Shown: positions 26,922 to 35,702, counted from the stretch's first letter. The stretch is DNA of 43,914 nt from Eshraghiella sp045124255 (GCA_045124255.1 JBGVLM010000041.1:1-43914), one strand, 5' to 3'. The notes: generated by a model from the sequence alone, not told the origin. A program made the numbers and translations.

Positions 26922-27326
26922 ATGGTTAAATTTGGAGTCAAAATTAAAGGAATACTCAGGTGTAAGGATGAGTACCTGATTGTTAAGAGATGGTATGATG
27001 ACAGAATTGAGGACCCGTATCAATGGGAATTTCTGGACAAGTGCCTTGATGCAGGAGAGTCTGCTGAGGAACAATGCGTTAACTATATTTATGAATGTAC
27101 CGGTATTCATATCGGTATCACTTCGGTTGCATACACATGGGCATATCAGCTTGGTGACAATAATTATCTTGGTATTGCTTTCCTCTGTGAAGTGGATGAC
27201 GAGCTGATATTTTTGTCTGAGGAGTTAGATGATTACATGTGGGTTAAGGCTTATGAATTACCGCGATATATAACCAATCCTGCTGTTCTTAATGATATGA
27301 GACAGGCAGGAATAATATGTATTTAA
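26922..27326 (+). CDS. Nudix-fold protein with degenerate Nudix box
   Basis: 134 residues from ATG 26922 behind GAGGTGG. The overall pattern is Nudix-like (N-terminal strand GILRCKDEYLIVKR, then WEFLDKCLDAGESAEEQ and CTGI). The catalytic box GX5EX7REUXEEXGU is changed, however: the REUXEE core reads NYIYEC, losing the Arg and two of the acidic metal ligands. It may bind rather than hydrolyse a nucleotide. It is the first gene of the pyrimidine operon, 19 bases before pyrC, suggesting a nucleotide-linked role. Confidence 0.75.
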   Translation: MVKFGVKIKGILRCKDEYLIVKRWYDDRIEDPYQWEFLDKCLDAGESAEEQCVNYIYECTGIHIGITSVAYTWAYQLGDNNYLGIAFLCEVDDELIFLSEELDDYMWVKAYELPRYITNPAVLNDMRQAGIICI

Positions 27327-27345
27327 TAATTTCAAGGAGTTTGAG

Positions 27346-28623
27346 ATGGGAATTTTATTAAAGAACGGAAGAGTTTTGGACCCGGCATCCGGTAGAGACG
27401 GAGTTTATGACGTATTAATTAGTGATGGTGTAATTGCAGGCGTGGACTGCAATATACCTGAGGCTGATAATGAAGTTATTGACGCTGCCGGATGTTTTAT
27501 TATGCCCGGACTTGTGGATTTACATGTGCATTTCCGTGAACCGGGGTTTGAGTACAAGGAAACTATTAAGACGGGCTCTCTTGCTGCTGCAAGGGGAGGA
27601 GTAACAACTGTTCTGCCGATGCCTAATACAAAGCCTGTTGCAGACAGCGTTGAGATAATAGGACATATTAATGAGATTATAGCGAGGGACGCAGTTGTTA
27701 ATGTATTACAGGTTGCGTCTGTTACAATGGGTCAGGAGGGCAATGTGCCTACTGATATTGCGGCTTTGCACGACATGGGAGTTGTTGCAATTAGTGAGGA
27801 CGGCAAATCCGTTATGAATGCAGAGGTTTACAGGCAGGCAATGACTGTGGCGGCAGAGTGCGGTATGACGGTTCTTGCACATTGTGAAGATAAGAATATG
27901 GTTAACGGGGGCGCGCTTAATGAAAGTGCCAAATCCCGTGAGCTTGGAATAAAAGGTATTACCAATGGCGTTGAGGATGTTATCGTGGCGAGGGATATTC
28001 TTCTGTCTAAGGAAACCGGCTGCAGGCTTCATCTGTGCCATTGTTCAACAGAGGACAGCGTTAAAATGATTGCGGCTGCAAAAGCAGAGGGACTTAATGT
28101 AACCGGCGAGGTGTGTCCGCATCATTTTACTTTATGTGATGAGGATATTCCGGGAGATGATGCAGACTATAAGATGAACCCACCGCTTAGAAGCAGAGCG
28201 GATATGGAGGCACTTATTGAGGGTCTTAGAAACGGAACAATGGATGTAATTTCTACTGACCATGCACCTCATTCAGAGGAGGAGAAGAAGAAGCCTATTG
28301 CACAGGCTCCGTTTGGAATAACAGGATTGGAGACAAGTCTCTGTCTTACTTATACCGAGCTGGTGCTTAAAGGAGTTCTGACTCCTATGCAGATGGTTGA
28401 GAAGATGAGCTATAATCCTGCTAAGATTATCGGAATTGACAGAGGAACACTTCTTCCGGGTGCGGTTGCAGATATTACAATAATGGACCCTGAGAGGGAG
28501 TTTGTAATTGAACGTAACGAATTTGTGTCAAAGGGACATAATACACCTTTTGACGGACGTAAGGTTAAAGGAAGAGTTGTAATGACATTCGTTAACGGTG
28601 AAATTGTTTACAGAGAAGATTAA
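27346..28623 (+). CDS. pyrC: Dihydroorotase
   Basis: 425 residues, type I dihydroorotase. The metal-binding motif DLHVHFREPG (about 57-66), AHCEDKN, LCHCST and STDHAPH give the expected His/Asp ligands of the amidohydrolase barrel. It closes N-carbamoyl-aspartate to dihydroorotate in pyrimidine synthesis. Co-transcribed with pyrF, pyrK and pyrD. Confidence 0.97.
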   Translation: MGILLKNGRVLDPASGRDGVYDVLISDGVIAGVDCNIPEADNEVIDAAGCFIMPGLVDLHVHFREPGFEYKETIKTGSLAAARGGVTTVLPMPNTKPVADSVEIIGHINEIIARDAVVNVLQVASVTMGQEGNVPTDIAALHDMGVVAISEDGKSVMNAEVYRQAMTVAAECGMTVLAHCEDKNMVNGGALNESAKSRELGIKGITNGVEDVIVARDILLSKETGCRLHLCHCSTEDSVKMIAAAKAEGLNVTGEVCPHHFTLCDEDIPGDDADYKMNPPLRSRADMEALIEGLRNGTMDVISTDHAPHSEEEKKKPIAQAPFGITGLETSLCLTYTELVLKGVLTPMQMVEKMSYNPAKIIGIDRGTLLPGAVADITIMDPEREFVIERNEFVSKGHNTPFDGRKVKGRVVMTFVNGEIVYRED

Positions 28624-28645
28624 TATATAAGAGAGGATAGAGAAT

Positions 28646-29566
28646 ATGATTAACAAACTTAATGACAAGATGAAGAAGATGAACGCTCCCGTAGTAGTGG
28701 GTCTTGACCCTATGCTTTCATACATTCCGGAGCATATCCTTAAGAAGGCTTACGCTGAATTCGGAGAGACATTAGAAGGTGCTGCGGAGGCAGTTTTTGA
28801 ATATAACAAGGGAATAGTTGATGCCATCCATGATATTGTCCCTGCAGTTAAACCTCAGGTTGCCATGTATGAGCAGTTTGGAGTGCCGGGAATGATTGCT
28901 TTCAAGAAGACCGTTGATTACTGCAAGTCCAAGGATTTGGTAATTATCGGTGATATTAAGAGAGGTGATATCGGTTCAACCTCTGAGGCTTATGCAGTAG
29001 GACATATCGGAAGAGTTAAGGTTGGAAGCAATTCCTATGTTCCTTTTGACGAGGATTTTGTAACAGTTAATCCGTATCTTGGTTCGGACGGAGTTAATCC
29101 TTTTATTAAAGTGTGCAAGGAAGAGAATAAAGGAATTTTCGTGCTTGTTAAGACATCTAATCCGTCAAGCGGAGAGTTTCAGGACAGATTAATTGACGGA
29201 AGACCTCTTTATGAGCTTGTTGGTGAACAGGTTGCAAAATGGGGTGAGGAATGCATGGGCAATGGCTACAGCTATGTAGGTGCGGTTGTAGGTGCAACAT
29301 ATCCTGAACAGGGCAAAATTCTCCGTAAGCTTATGCCTAAGACCTTAATCCTTGTGCCGGGCTATGGCGCACAGGGCGGACAGGGTAAGGACCTTGTTCA
29401 TTATTTTAACGAGGACGGTCTCGGAGCAATCGTAAACAGTTCAAGAGGAATTATCTGTGCATATAAGCAGGAGAAATATTCAAAGTTTGGCAGCGAGAAT
29501 TACGCAGACGCTTCAAGACAGGCTGCTCTCGATATGATTGAGGATATTAATTCAGCAAGGGGCTAA
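28646..29566 (+). CDS. pyrF: Orotidine 5'-phosphate decarboxylase
   Basis: 306 residues, the longer type 2 form. Catalytic Lys and Asp are in IIGDIKRGDIG; the N-terminal substrate loop is VVVGLDP. It turns OMP into UMP, the last step of the pathway. RBS AGAGAGG precedes the ATG; the gap to pyrC is 22 bases. Confidence 0.96.
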   Translation: MINKLNDKMKKMNAPVVVGLDPMLSYIPEHILKKAYAEFGETLEGAAEAVFEYNKGIVDAIHDIVPAVKPQVAMYEQFGVPGMIAFKKTVDYCKSKDLVIIGDIKRGDIGSTSEAYAVGHIGRVKVGSNSYVPFDEDFVTVNPYLGSDGVNPFIKVCKEENKGIFVLVKTSNPSSGEFQDRLIDGRPLYELVGEQVAKWGEECMGNGYSYVGAVVGATYPEQGKILRKLMPKTLILVPGYGAQGGQGKDLVHYFNEDGLGAIVNSSRGIICAYKQEKYSKFGSENYADASRQAALDMIEDINSARG

Positions 29567-29599
29567 TCTGCCATAGACCTGAAGAATGGAGATTTTACT

Positions 29600-30367
29600 A
29601 TGAAATTTGATGAAATTGCAGTTGTGGACAGCCAGGAGCTGTTACAGGACGGAATTTATGATATGTGGATTACCACGACCAATATTGCCGAGAAAGCAGT
29701 TCCGGGTCAGTTTATCTCAGTATATACGAAGGATGCGTCAAAGCTTCTTCCAAGACCAATCAGCATATGTGAGGTATGCGGCAACAAATTGAGAATCGTA
29801 TACCGTGTGGCAGGTGAGGGTACGGCACAGTTCTCTCATTATGAGAAGGGCGAGCAGATACATATTCTCGGACCGCTTGGAAACGGCTTCCCTATAGATG
29901 ATATGGAGGGAAAGAAGGCAATATTAATCGGCGGCGGAATAGGTATTCCTCCAATGCTTGAGCTTGCCAAAAGACTTCAATGCGATAAGGAGATTGTACT
30001 TGGCTACAGAAGTAAGGACACATTTCTTGACGGAGAGTTAAAAGCATTCGGAAATGTTACTATTGCCAGCGATGACGGAAGTATCGGAACACATGGAACG
30101 GTAATTGACGCAATTAAGGCAAATAATATTCAGGGAGATGTTATTTTTACCTGCGGACCTACTCCGATGTTAAGAGCAATCAAGCAGTATGCAGCGGAGA
30201 ATAATATTGAGGCATGGCTTTCACTTGAAGAGAAAATGGCATGCGGTATCGGTGCCTGTCTTGCCTGCGTATGTAAATCAACAGAGGTGGATGACCATTC
30301 AATGGTTCACAATAAAAGAATCTGTAAGGACGGTCCGGTATTTAATGCTGTGGAGGTGGATTTATAA
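29600..30367 (+). CDS. pyrK: Dihydroorotate dehydrogenase electron transfer subunit
   Basis: 255 residues. An FAD-binding ferredoxin-reductase fold (LLPRPISICEV) and NAD-binding segment (ILIGGGIGIPPMLELAK) are followed by the C-terminal [2Fe-2S] cysteine cluster CGIGACLACVC. It passes electrons from PyrD to NAD+. The stop overlaps the pyrD start (TAATG), as expected for subunits of one complex. Its Fe-S cluster needs machinery such as the SufCB pair upstream. Confidence 0.95.
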   Translation: MKFDEIAVVDSQELLQDGIYDMWITTTNIAEKAVPGQFISVYTKDASKLLPRPISICEVCGNKLRIVYRVAGEGTAQFSHYEKGEQIHILGPLGNGFPIDDMEGKKAILIGGGIGIPPMLELAKRLQCDKEIVLGYRSKDTFLDGELKAFGNVTIASDDGSIGTHGTVIDAIKANNIQGDVIFTCGPTPMLRAIKQYAAENNIEAWLSLEEKMACGIGACLACVCKSTEVDDHSMVHNKRICKDGPVFNAVEVDL

Positions 30368-31269
30368 TGAACACATCAGTAAAGCTTGCAGGCGTTGAAC
30401 TTAAGAATCCTGTTATGACAGCTTCAGGAACCTTCGGTTCAGGTATGGAATACAGCGAATTTGTTGATTTGAATAAATTGGGAGCTGTTGTTACAAAGGG
30501 TGTTGCCAATGTGCCTTGGCCGGGCAATCCTACTCCGAGAATTGCAGAAACTTATGGCGGAATGATTAACGCAATCGGATTGCAGAATCCGGGAATTGAT
30601 GTATTCTGCAAAAGGGATATTCCATTCCTTAAGAAATATGATACTAAGATTATAGTAAATGTATGCGGCAAATCCGAGTCTGATTATCTTGAAGTTGTTG
30701 AGCGACTTGGCGACGAGCCTGTGGATATGTTAGAGATTAATATTTCCTGCCCGAATGTTAAGGAGGGCGGAATTGCTTTCGGACAGAATGCAGCGAATAT
30801 AGAGCATATTACATCAGCAATCAAGAAGGTTGCAAAGCAGCCCGTTATTATGAAATTAAGTCCGAATGTTACTGACATTACCGAAATGGCAAGGGCAGCA
30901 GAAGCCGGCGGTGCGGATGTTCTCTCCCTTATCAATACGATTACCGGAATGAAGATTGACATTAACCGTCAGACCTTTGCGGTAGCCAATAAGACCGGCG
31001 GATTATCAGGTCCTGCGGTTAAGCCTGTTGCGGTAAGAATGGTATATCAGGTTGCCAACGCAGTTAAAATTCCTATAATCGGAATGGGCGGAATTGCCAC
31101 GGCCGAGGATGCATTGGAATTTATTCTTGCTGGTGCGACGGCAGTTTCTGTCGGAACAGCCAACTTCCACAATCCAAGAACAACTCTTGAGGTTATTAAG
31201 GGTATTGAGGAATATATGGTTAAGAAGAATGTTGAAGACATCAACGACTTGGTTGGAATTGTAAAATAA
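30367..31269 (+). CDS. pyrD: Dihydroorotate dehydrogenase catalytic subunit, class 1B
   Basis: 300 residues, FMN barrel. Class 1B features are NISCPNVKEGG with the catalytic Cys region, PVIMKLSPNVTD, and the phosphate-binding GMGGIATAEDALEF. It oxidises dihydroorotate to orotate using NAD+ through PyrK. Last gene of the pyr operon, followed by a terminator. Confidence 0.96.
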   Translation: MNTSVKLAGVELKNPVMTASGTFGSGMEYSEFVDLNKLGAVVTKGVANVPWPGNPTPRIAETYGGMINAIGLQNPGIDVFCKRDIPFLKKYDTKIIVNVCGKSESDYLEVVERLGDEPVDMLEINISCPNVKEGGIAFGQNAANIEHITSAIKKVAKQPVIMKLSPNVTDITEMARAAEAGGADVLSLINTITGMKIDINRQTFAVANKTGGLSGPAVKPVAVRMVYQVANAVKIPIIGMGGIATAEDALEFILAGATAVSVGTANFHNPRTTLEVIKGIEEYMVKKNVEDINDLVGIVK

Positions 31270-31286
31270 TAATTAATGTGATTTGA

Positions 31287-31326
31287 GAACTCTGATAAAA
31301 CAGGATGGTGTTTTATCGGAGTTTTT
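31287..31326 (+). terminator. Rho-independent terminator of the pyr operon
   Basis: AACTCTGATAAAAC / GTTTTATCGGAGTT form a 14-bp stem (one G-T pair), then TTTTTG. It marks the end of the ordinary backbone in this window. Confidence 0.85.
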
Positions 31327-31327
31327 G

Positions 31328-31356
31328 TTTACTATGAAATACCTATGATGTATAAT
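31328..31356 (+). promoter_or_regulatory. Promoter of the repeat-domain exported protein
   Basis: TTTACT (31328-31333), 17 bases, perfect TATAAT (31351-31356), 32 bases before ATG 31388. Confidence 0.6.
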
Positions 31357-31387
31357 AAAAGAAATAGTAGTGAATTGGGGTGGTGTT

Positions 31388-31987
31388 ATGAAAAAGAAAC
31401 TTTTGATTGCATTATCGGTTTTTCTTGGATTAGCCTCAATGGCAGCGGTTGTAGTTGTTTTGGGAATATACGGCATAATTCCGGGAATTGCGAGCGGACC
31501 GGGCAATCGTAATTCAGTAAATATAAGAATTACTAAGATTGATGATGATTTGCTGGAAGGAATTGCATTGGATGATTGCATTCATTTTAACGAAGGAGAT
31601 ATCGTTAAGGTTCGAGAGGTTAAGAGTTTTATTGCAAACAGCGAATTGACGATTGCACCTAAAGAGGCTGTAAAGATATATTATTTTACCAAGCCTGATG
31701 AAAACGGATATATAAAATGCAATGGAATTTATGAAGGAACCAATAAGTATGAAATAACTATAGAAATTACTGAAATTAATGAGAGTGCAGAGGTTATAAC
31801 AGGAAAAACTCTTAAGGATAATACACATTTTAAAACAGGAGATTTTGTTAAACTCACAGATTACGAGACTGTTTTCAAGGAAATGGATATTGTTCCGAAA
31901 GAGGGATTGGTTGTTGTGGTTACATACAGAAGTAAGCCGTATGCCGGAAATTATGTGAGCTGCACGGAGGCAAAACGAGGGAATTGA
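31388..31987 (+). CDS. Membrane-anchored protein with two internal repeats
   Basis: 199 residues from the ATG behind GGGGTGG. An N-terminal hydrophobic helix (about 4-35) anchors or exports the protein. The remainder holds two repeats of about 65-70 residues, each reading ...D..HF..GD.VK......F....L.I.PKE...V.Y..KP...GY(N)Y(I/V).C (residues about 45-118 and 119-194). No family is recognised. The beta-rich repeats suggest an extracellular binding or structural role. Confidence 0.7.
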   Translation: MKKKLLIALSVFLGLASMAAVVVVLGIYGIIPGIASGPGNRNSVNIRITKIDDDLLEGIALDDCIHFNEGDIVKVREVKSFIANSELTIAPKEAVKIYYFTKPDENGYIKCNGIYEGTNKYEITIEITEINESAEVITGKTLKDNTHFKTGDFVKLTDYETVFKEMDIVPKEGLVVVVTYRSKPYAGNYVSCTEAKRGN

Positions 31988-32125
31988 AATAAAATTTTGT
32001 GTTCCATACGAATGATTTCATACAAACCCATACAAACACCTCAGCCATAAACAGCATACAGACCAACAAAATACGCAATAAAAACGACAGAATACGCAAT
32101 ATATGACAAAAATTGGGTAAATAAC

Positions 32126-32578
32126 ATGGTTAAGATGAATGATATGATGAATGCGATATTAAAGGATGAGAAAGGGGAAGAATCTAGTTTGCAATTAGAT
32201 TCTATTCTAACAGAAATTGTTAGTAAAACGAAAAAAATAAAGAATTGCATTGTTTACGACAAGGATGGAACTCTGGAAGAAGAAAAAATAAACTTTGGCA
32301 GAATTCTTCAATTTGTTGGAGATTGGACTGGCTATGAAGTGAGTTGTAATGAATTGAGGTTTGAGAGAAACAGTATTTTACAAAGTCAATTTGGAGTGTT
32401 GGCAAGTAGATTGGGTGATATGTTATCCCAGAAATTCAATGGAAAAGAAATAGTGGTCTATATTTCGCTGTGTGATAATGAAATTGAGTTGCGGTTTCAT
32501 ACTTATAGGGAAGAGGAAGGATTGTGGCTGGATAAAGATTTGAATAAATATGATATGCCTATTCTATATTGGATATAA
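32126..32578 (+). CDS. Orphan protein, possibly immunity-like
   Basis: 150 residues, no signal peptide or membrane segment, acidic. The C-terminal part (VVYISLCDNEIELRFHTYREEEGLWLDKDLNKYDMPILYWI) looks like small cytosolic immunity proteins of polymorphic toxin systems in Clostridia, but I cannot assign a family. No toxin is next to it, so it may be an orphan immunity gene in a variable locus. The ribosome binding site is weak, and ATG 32126 was chosen as the longest start. Confidence 0.5.
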   Translation: MVKMNDMMNAILKDEKGEESSLQLDSILTEIVSKTKKIKNCIVYDKDGTLEEEKINFGRILQFVGDWTGYEVSCNELRFERNSILQSQFGVLASRLGDMLSQKFNGKEIVVYISLCDNEIELRFHTYREEEGLWLDKDLNKYDMPILYWI

Positions 32579-32786
32579 TTATTTTAATTATGAATCTGAG
32601 AGCGTAATAAACCCTCTGGATTAAGTTTTGCAGAATATAGTTTTAGAGGGGAGAATTGCTCATATTATGAAAAACCTCAGGCGAAGAAATATCTGCTGAC
32701 AATAAACAAACAGAAAATGATAAAAAAGTATATGAATAAGATATATTAATGGTATGTAAGAGACTTGAGAAAAAGGAGGCTGTTTT

Positions 32787-33647
32787 ATGTTGGAATTTGG
32801 AATGCCAACTTTGATTGAAAATAAAACTCTTGAAGATAATATAGCCCTTTGTAAAGAATTGGGGCTATCCTTTATAGAATTGAATATGAATTTTCCGGAA
32901 TATCAAATCGACAAAATCGAGGATATGGACAGGTTTTATAAAAAGGCAGATGAAGCAGGTATTTATTATACAATTCATTTGGATGAGAATTTGAATGTTG
33001 CGGATTTTAATCCGTTGGTCAGAGAGGCTTATTTGGAAACCGTGCGCCAAACAATAGGGGTGGCAAAACGTTTTGCAGAGTTGAAGAATAAGTATGGAAA
33101 GAAGGAACAGCCACTAACAATAAATATGCATATGCATCACGGTATATACATTACTTTGCCGGACAAAAAGGTTCAAATGTATGAGAGAGATTTTGATGTA
33201 TATATGGATTACTTTTTGCATTTTATAAAAGTCTGTGAAGATTGGATTGGCGAATCTGATATACAAATTGCCATTGAAAATACAAATGGATTTCGTGAAT
33301 ATGAAAAAAGAGCAATAGAGCGTATGCTTGAAAGTGATTGCTTTGTTTTGACATGGGATATAGGACATTCAAAGGGAACGGGAGAAATTGATGTTCCGTT
33401 TATCCTTAGCAATAAGGACAAGTTAAGGCATTTTCACATTCATGACGGAAGAGAAAATCCTCCTAGGGACCATTTGGCATTAGGTGACGGAGAAATAGAT
33501 TTGACAGACCGTTTGAATATGGCTAAGGCATGCAATGCAAGATGTGTCTTAGAAACAAAGACGATAGAAGCATTAAAAAAATCGGTGGAGTGGATGAAAA
33601 AAGAGGTTCAAATGTATGAAAGCCACTCTGCTCACTTATTAAGATAA
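32787..33647 (+). CDS. Sugar phosphate isomerase/epimerase-like TIM barrel
   Basis: 286 residues, AP-endonuclease family 2 / xylose-isomerase-like barrel. Likely metal ligands are IAIENTNG (Glu), WDIGHSKG (Asp, His), FHIHDG and a late LETK Glu. Substrate unknown. AAAGGAGG precedes the ATG. The last 16 codons may be replaced: the 25 bases at 33599-33623 are identical to the ribosome binding site and start region of the 2H phosphoesterase at 35023-35047, pointing to recombination. Confidence 0.8.
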   Translation: MLEFGMPTLIENKTLEDNIALCKELGLSFIELNMNFPEYQIDKIEDMDRFYKKADEAGIYYTIHLDENLNVADFNPLVREAYLETVRQTIGVAKRFAELKNKYGKKEQPLTINMHMHHGIYITLPDKKVQMYERDFDVYMDYFLHFIKVCEDWIGESDIQIAIENTNGFREYEKRAIERMLESDCFVLTWDIGHSKGTGEIDVPFILSNKDKLRHFHIHDGRENPPRDHLALGDGEIDLTDRLNMAKACNARCVLETKTIEALKKSVEWMKKEVQMYESHSAHLLR

Positions 33648-33830
33648 AATCCATGTTTTTACAATTTGAACAATCAAGACGACAGATTAGATGATGATTC
33701 ACAAATATAAAAATTAATGTGGTATAATTATTGTGTATCTGGATAAACGGTCTTTATGCAAAAGATGAAGGCTTCAATATCGTTATGGTGACAATTATCC
33801 ACGTCAGTAGCAAATACAAAATAAAAGAGT

Positions 33831-34025
33831 TTGATTAAAACGGATATATCTTCGGAACATATTGAAAGATATACTATAAAGAATGGCGAATTGATATTGC
33901 TTGAACAATTAGAACAAAGTAATATGGGTAGTGCAGGTACTTTAGAAGATTTTATTAACTTGGGGATATCATATGCGTCAGCTGACAATATATCATTGAT
34001 TTCCATGGAAATGGGGTATTCCTAA
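33831..34025 (+). CDS. Small ORF, possible remnant
   Basis: A 64-residue frame with a TTG start and no convincing ribosome binding site. Composition is protein-like (ISSEHIERYTIKNGELILL, DNISLISMEMGYS). A short coherent frame just upstream (33731-33837) also reads protein-like and ends before it. Together they look like pieces of decayed genes rather than one intact gene. Confidence 0.3.
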   Translation: MIKTDISSEHIERYTIKNGELILLEQLEQSNMGSAGTLEDFINLGISYASADNISLISMEMGYS

Positions 34026-34033
34026 ACAATATT

Positions 34034-34192
34034 ATGCTTCAACAAAGCTTTTCCGTTAGGAAGCTCGAAGCCGGTTATTATCAGTATATCCCGTATGTTG
34101 TAGACATATACGGAAACGTCTATTACGGACTTACCGCTATCGTTTATTTCGACGGTGAAAAGAGCGTGATTGATGATATATCTGCGGGATAA
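34034..34192 (+). pseudogene. C-terminal fragment of an unidentified protein
   Basis: A 52-codon frame with GC-rich third positions unlike its surroundings, containing AGYYQYIPYVVDIYGN then VYYGLTAIVYFDGEKSVI. It has no ribosome binding site and sits between relics, so it is probably the tail of a lost gene. It overlaps the upstream, non-coding extension of the acetyltransferase frame. Confidence 0.4.
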
Positions 34193-34220
34193 AAATAAAA
34201 CTCAGCGGAGCGGACAGAAA

Positions 34221-34658
34221 ATGATGAAAATTAAGAGAATTTCAGAAAATGAAGCCGGTTTGGTGGCACAATTGGCGATTAAAATGTGGGATAATAATTC
34301 TGTTGATGGATTAGAAGCAGATTTTGTTAATTATATGAATAATGGCGGTGCGGTATTCGCAGCATGGAATGATAATACTGCAATTGGATTTGCTCAATGC
34401 GGATTTAGAAATGATTATGTTGAGGGAACAAAAACCAGTCCGGTAGGATATTTGGAAGGCGTTTTTGTTGAAGCTGCTTATAGGAGACAAGGCATTGCGG
34501 GAGAATTAGTAAGAGCATGTCAGATGTTTGCTAAGGCACAAGGTTGTACGGAATTTGCAAGTGATTGTGAACTAAATAATGAGGAAAGTCTGCAATTCCA
34601 TCTTAAAATGGGCTTTGAAGAAGCAAACAGAATAATATGTTTTACTAAGAAGCTATAG
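34221..34658 (+). CDS. AAC(6')-I-like aminoglycoside N-acetyltransferase (GNAT)
   Basis: 145 residues from ATG 34221 (or 34224). The GNAT fold has acetyl-CoA loop YRRQGIAGEL. Segments VEGTKTSPVGYLEGVFVE and TEFASDCELNNEESLQFHLK, ending GFEEANRIICFTKK, are characteristic of AAC(6')-I chromosomal and acquired enzymes that acetylate the 6'-amino group of aminoglycosides. The family call is strong; the actual substrate and resistance are not proven. It lies in the mosaic region just before the T-box locus. Confidence 0.8.
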   Translation: MMKIKRISENEAGLVAQLAIKMWDNNSVDGLEADFVNYMNNGGAVFAAWNDNTAIGFAQCGFRNDYVEGTKTSPVGYLEGVFVEAAYRRQGIAGELVRACQMFAKAQGCTEFASDCELNNEESLQFHLKMGFEEANRIICFTKKL

Positions 34659-34699
34659 ATGAAAAGAGATGTGAGCAAACTGAACTTTTAGCCAAAGCG

Positions 34700-34728
34700 T
34701 TGACAATAACAAAAAGTTATGCTAGAAT
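34700..34728 (+). promoter_or_regulatory. Promoter of the T-box leader
   Basis: TTGACA (34700-34705), 17 bases, TAGAAT (34723-34728). Confidence 0.8.
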
Positions 34729-34734
34729 CGCCTT

Positions 34735-34992
34735 TAATAATATAAGAAAAGCAATGACGGAAAGAAGTAGTTTAGTTGGAAACATCCAGAGAGAACAGTG
34801 TTTGGTGGAAGCTGTTTATGTGGAAGGTAGACGAAAACCATTCCATAGCTGTAATGCTGAAGTGAGTAAGCGTTATCGTATGCCTGCGTTAAAGGATAGG
34901 ATTTGATGGAATCTGAAGTGAAAAGTTAAGGTGGAACCGTGCTGAATGCACCCTTAAGACTATTTAATTATGGTCTTATGGGTGCTTTTCTT
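34735..34992 (+). promoter_or_regulatory. T-box riboswitch leader, probable Asn specifier
   Basis: Stem I landmarks are GCAATGACGG, AGTAGTTT, CAGAGAGAAC and TTGGTGGAAGCTG. The T-box proper is AAGGTGGAACCGTGC at 34928-34942. A terminator hairpin GCACCCTTAAGAC (34948-34960) / GTCTTATGGGTGC (34973-34985) with TTTTCTT follows. The candidate specifier is AAC in GACGAA-AAC-CATTCC, read by uncharged tRNA-Asn. T-boxes let downstream genes be transcribed when the cognate tRNA is uncharged. The next gene is a 2H phosphoesterase, not an obvious amino-acid gene. Confidence 0.85.
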
Positions 34993-35039
34993 ATGTTGTT
35001 GACAAAATAATGTGTTTAATAGAAAAGAGGTTCAAATGT

Positions 35040-35609
35040 ATGAAAGCAACAATAGTTTTAATAGCGGACAATGAAGCAGAAAATTTTGGAAGAAAGATGA
35101 TGCTAGAAGCACATAAGCATGGAAAAATGGGATTTGAGATGGCAAGATTACCACAGCATGTTTCTTTGAAACAGCCATTTTCTATTCCGAATCTGGAGGA
35201 TATGGAAGCATTTTTTGATGATTTTGCAAAAAAGCTTTCTCCGTTTGACATTGAGTTTGTGGATATTGATTTATTTCCGTCAAATGTGCTGAACGGAGTT
35301 TCATCCGGATGCATGAGCCTGCGTGTAAAAGAAACACAGCAATTGCTGGAGGCGCAGAGAAGCTTGAACGAAGGTCTGATTGCAAAATTTGGTCCGTGCC
35401 CGGCAGAGCATGACGATGATTATATCTTTCATATGACATTTGCCATTGGCGGTGCCGGTTTTGAATCGTATGAAAGAGCGTATGACGAAATGGTAAAGCT
35501 GGATTATAAGAAGAGTTTTAGGTTTAATAAATTGGGATTGCTGTATTACGATGATGACAATATTAAGCCGGGAACATATTTCTGTTATAAGGTCTGCGAT
35601 ATATACTAA
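35040..35609 (+). CDS. 2H phosphoesterase / 2'-5' RNA ligase-like protein
   Basis: 189 residues from ATG 35040 (AAGAGG nine bases upstream). The two His-x-Ser/Thr motifs of the 2H superfamily are present: HVSLKQPF near the N-terminus and FHMTFAIGG in the second half. These enzymes act on 2'-5' linkages or cyclic phosphates in RNA or nucleotides. It lies 48 bases after the T-box terminator, so it is the likely T-box target. A fragment of its 3' end is duplicated at 38427. Confidence 0.75.
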   Translation: MKATIVLIADNEAENFGRKMMLEAHKHGKMGFEMARLPQHVSLKQPFSIPNLEDMEAFFDDFAKKLSPFDIEFVDIDLFPSNVLNGVSSGCMSLRVKETQQLLEAQRSLNEGLIAKFGPCPAEHDDDYIFHMTFAIGGAGFESYERAYDEMVKLDYKKSFRFNKLGLLYYDDDNIKPGTYFCYKVCDIY

Positions 35610-35702
35610 ACATAATAGTTCGTGAAGCTTTGTATGCAAATTGCTAAGTGAAGAGAAACGCTATAACCAATTGATGTCATGAAAAGGTGTTTCTCAAGCA
35701 AA

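Noticed and set aside
33731..33837. Short protein-like frame (LYAKDEGFNIVMVTIIHVSS)
   Set aside because: About 35 codons, TTG start, no ribosome binding site; at most a relic.
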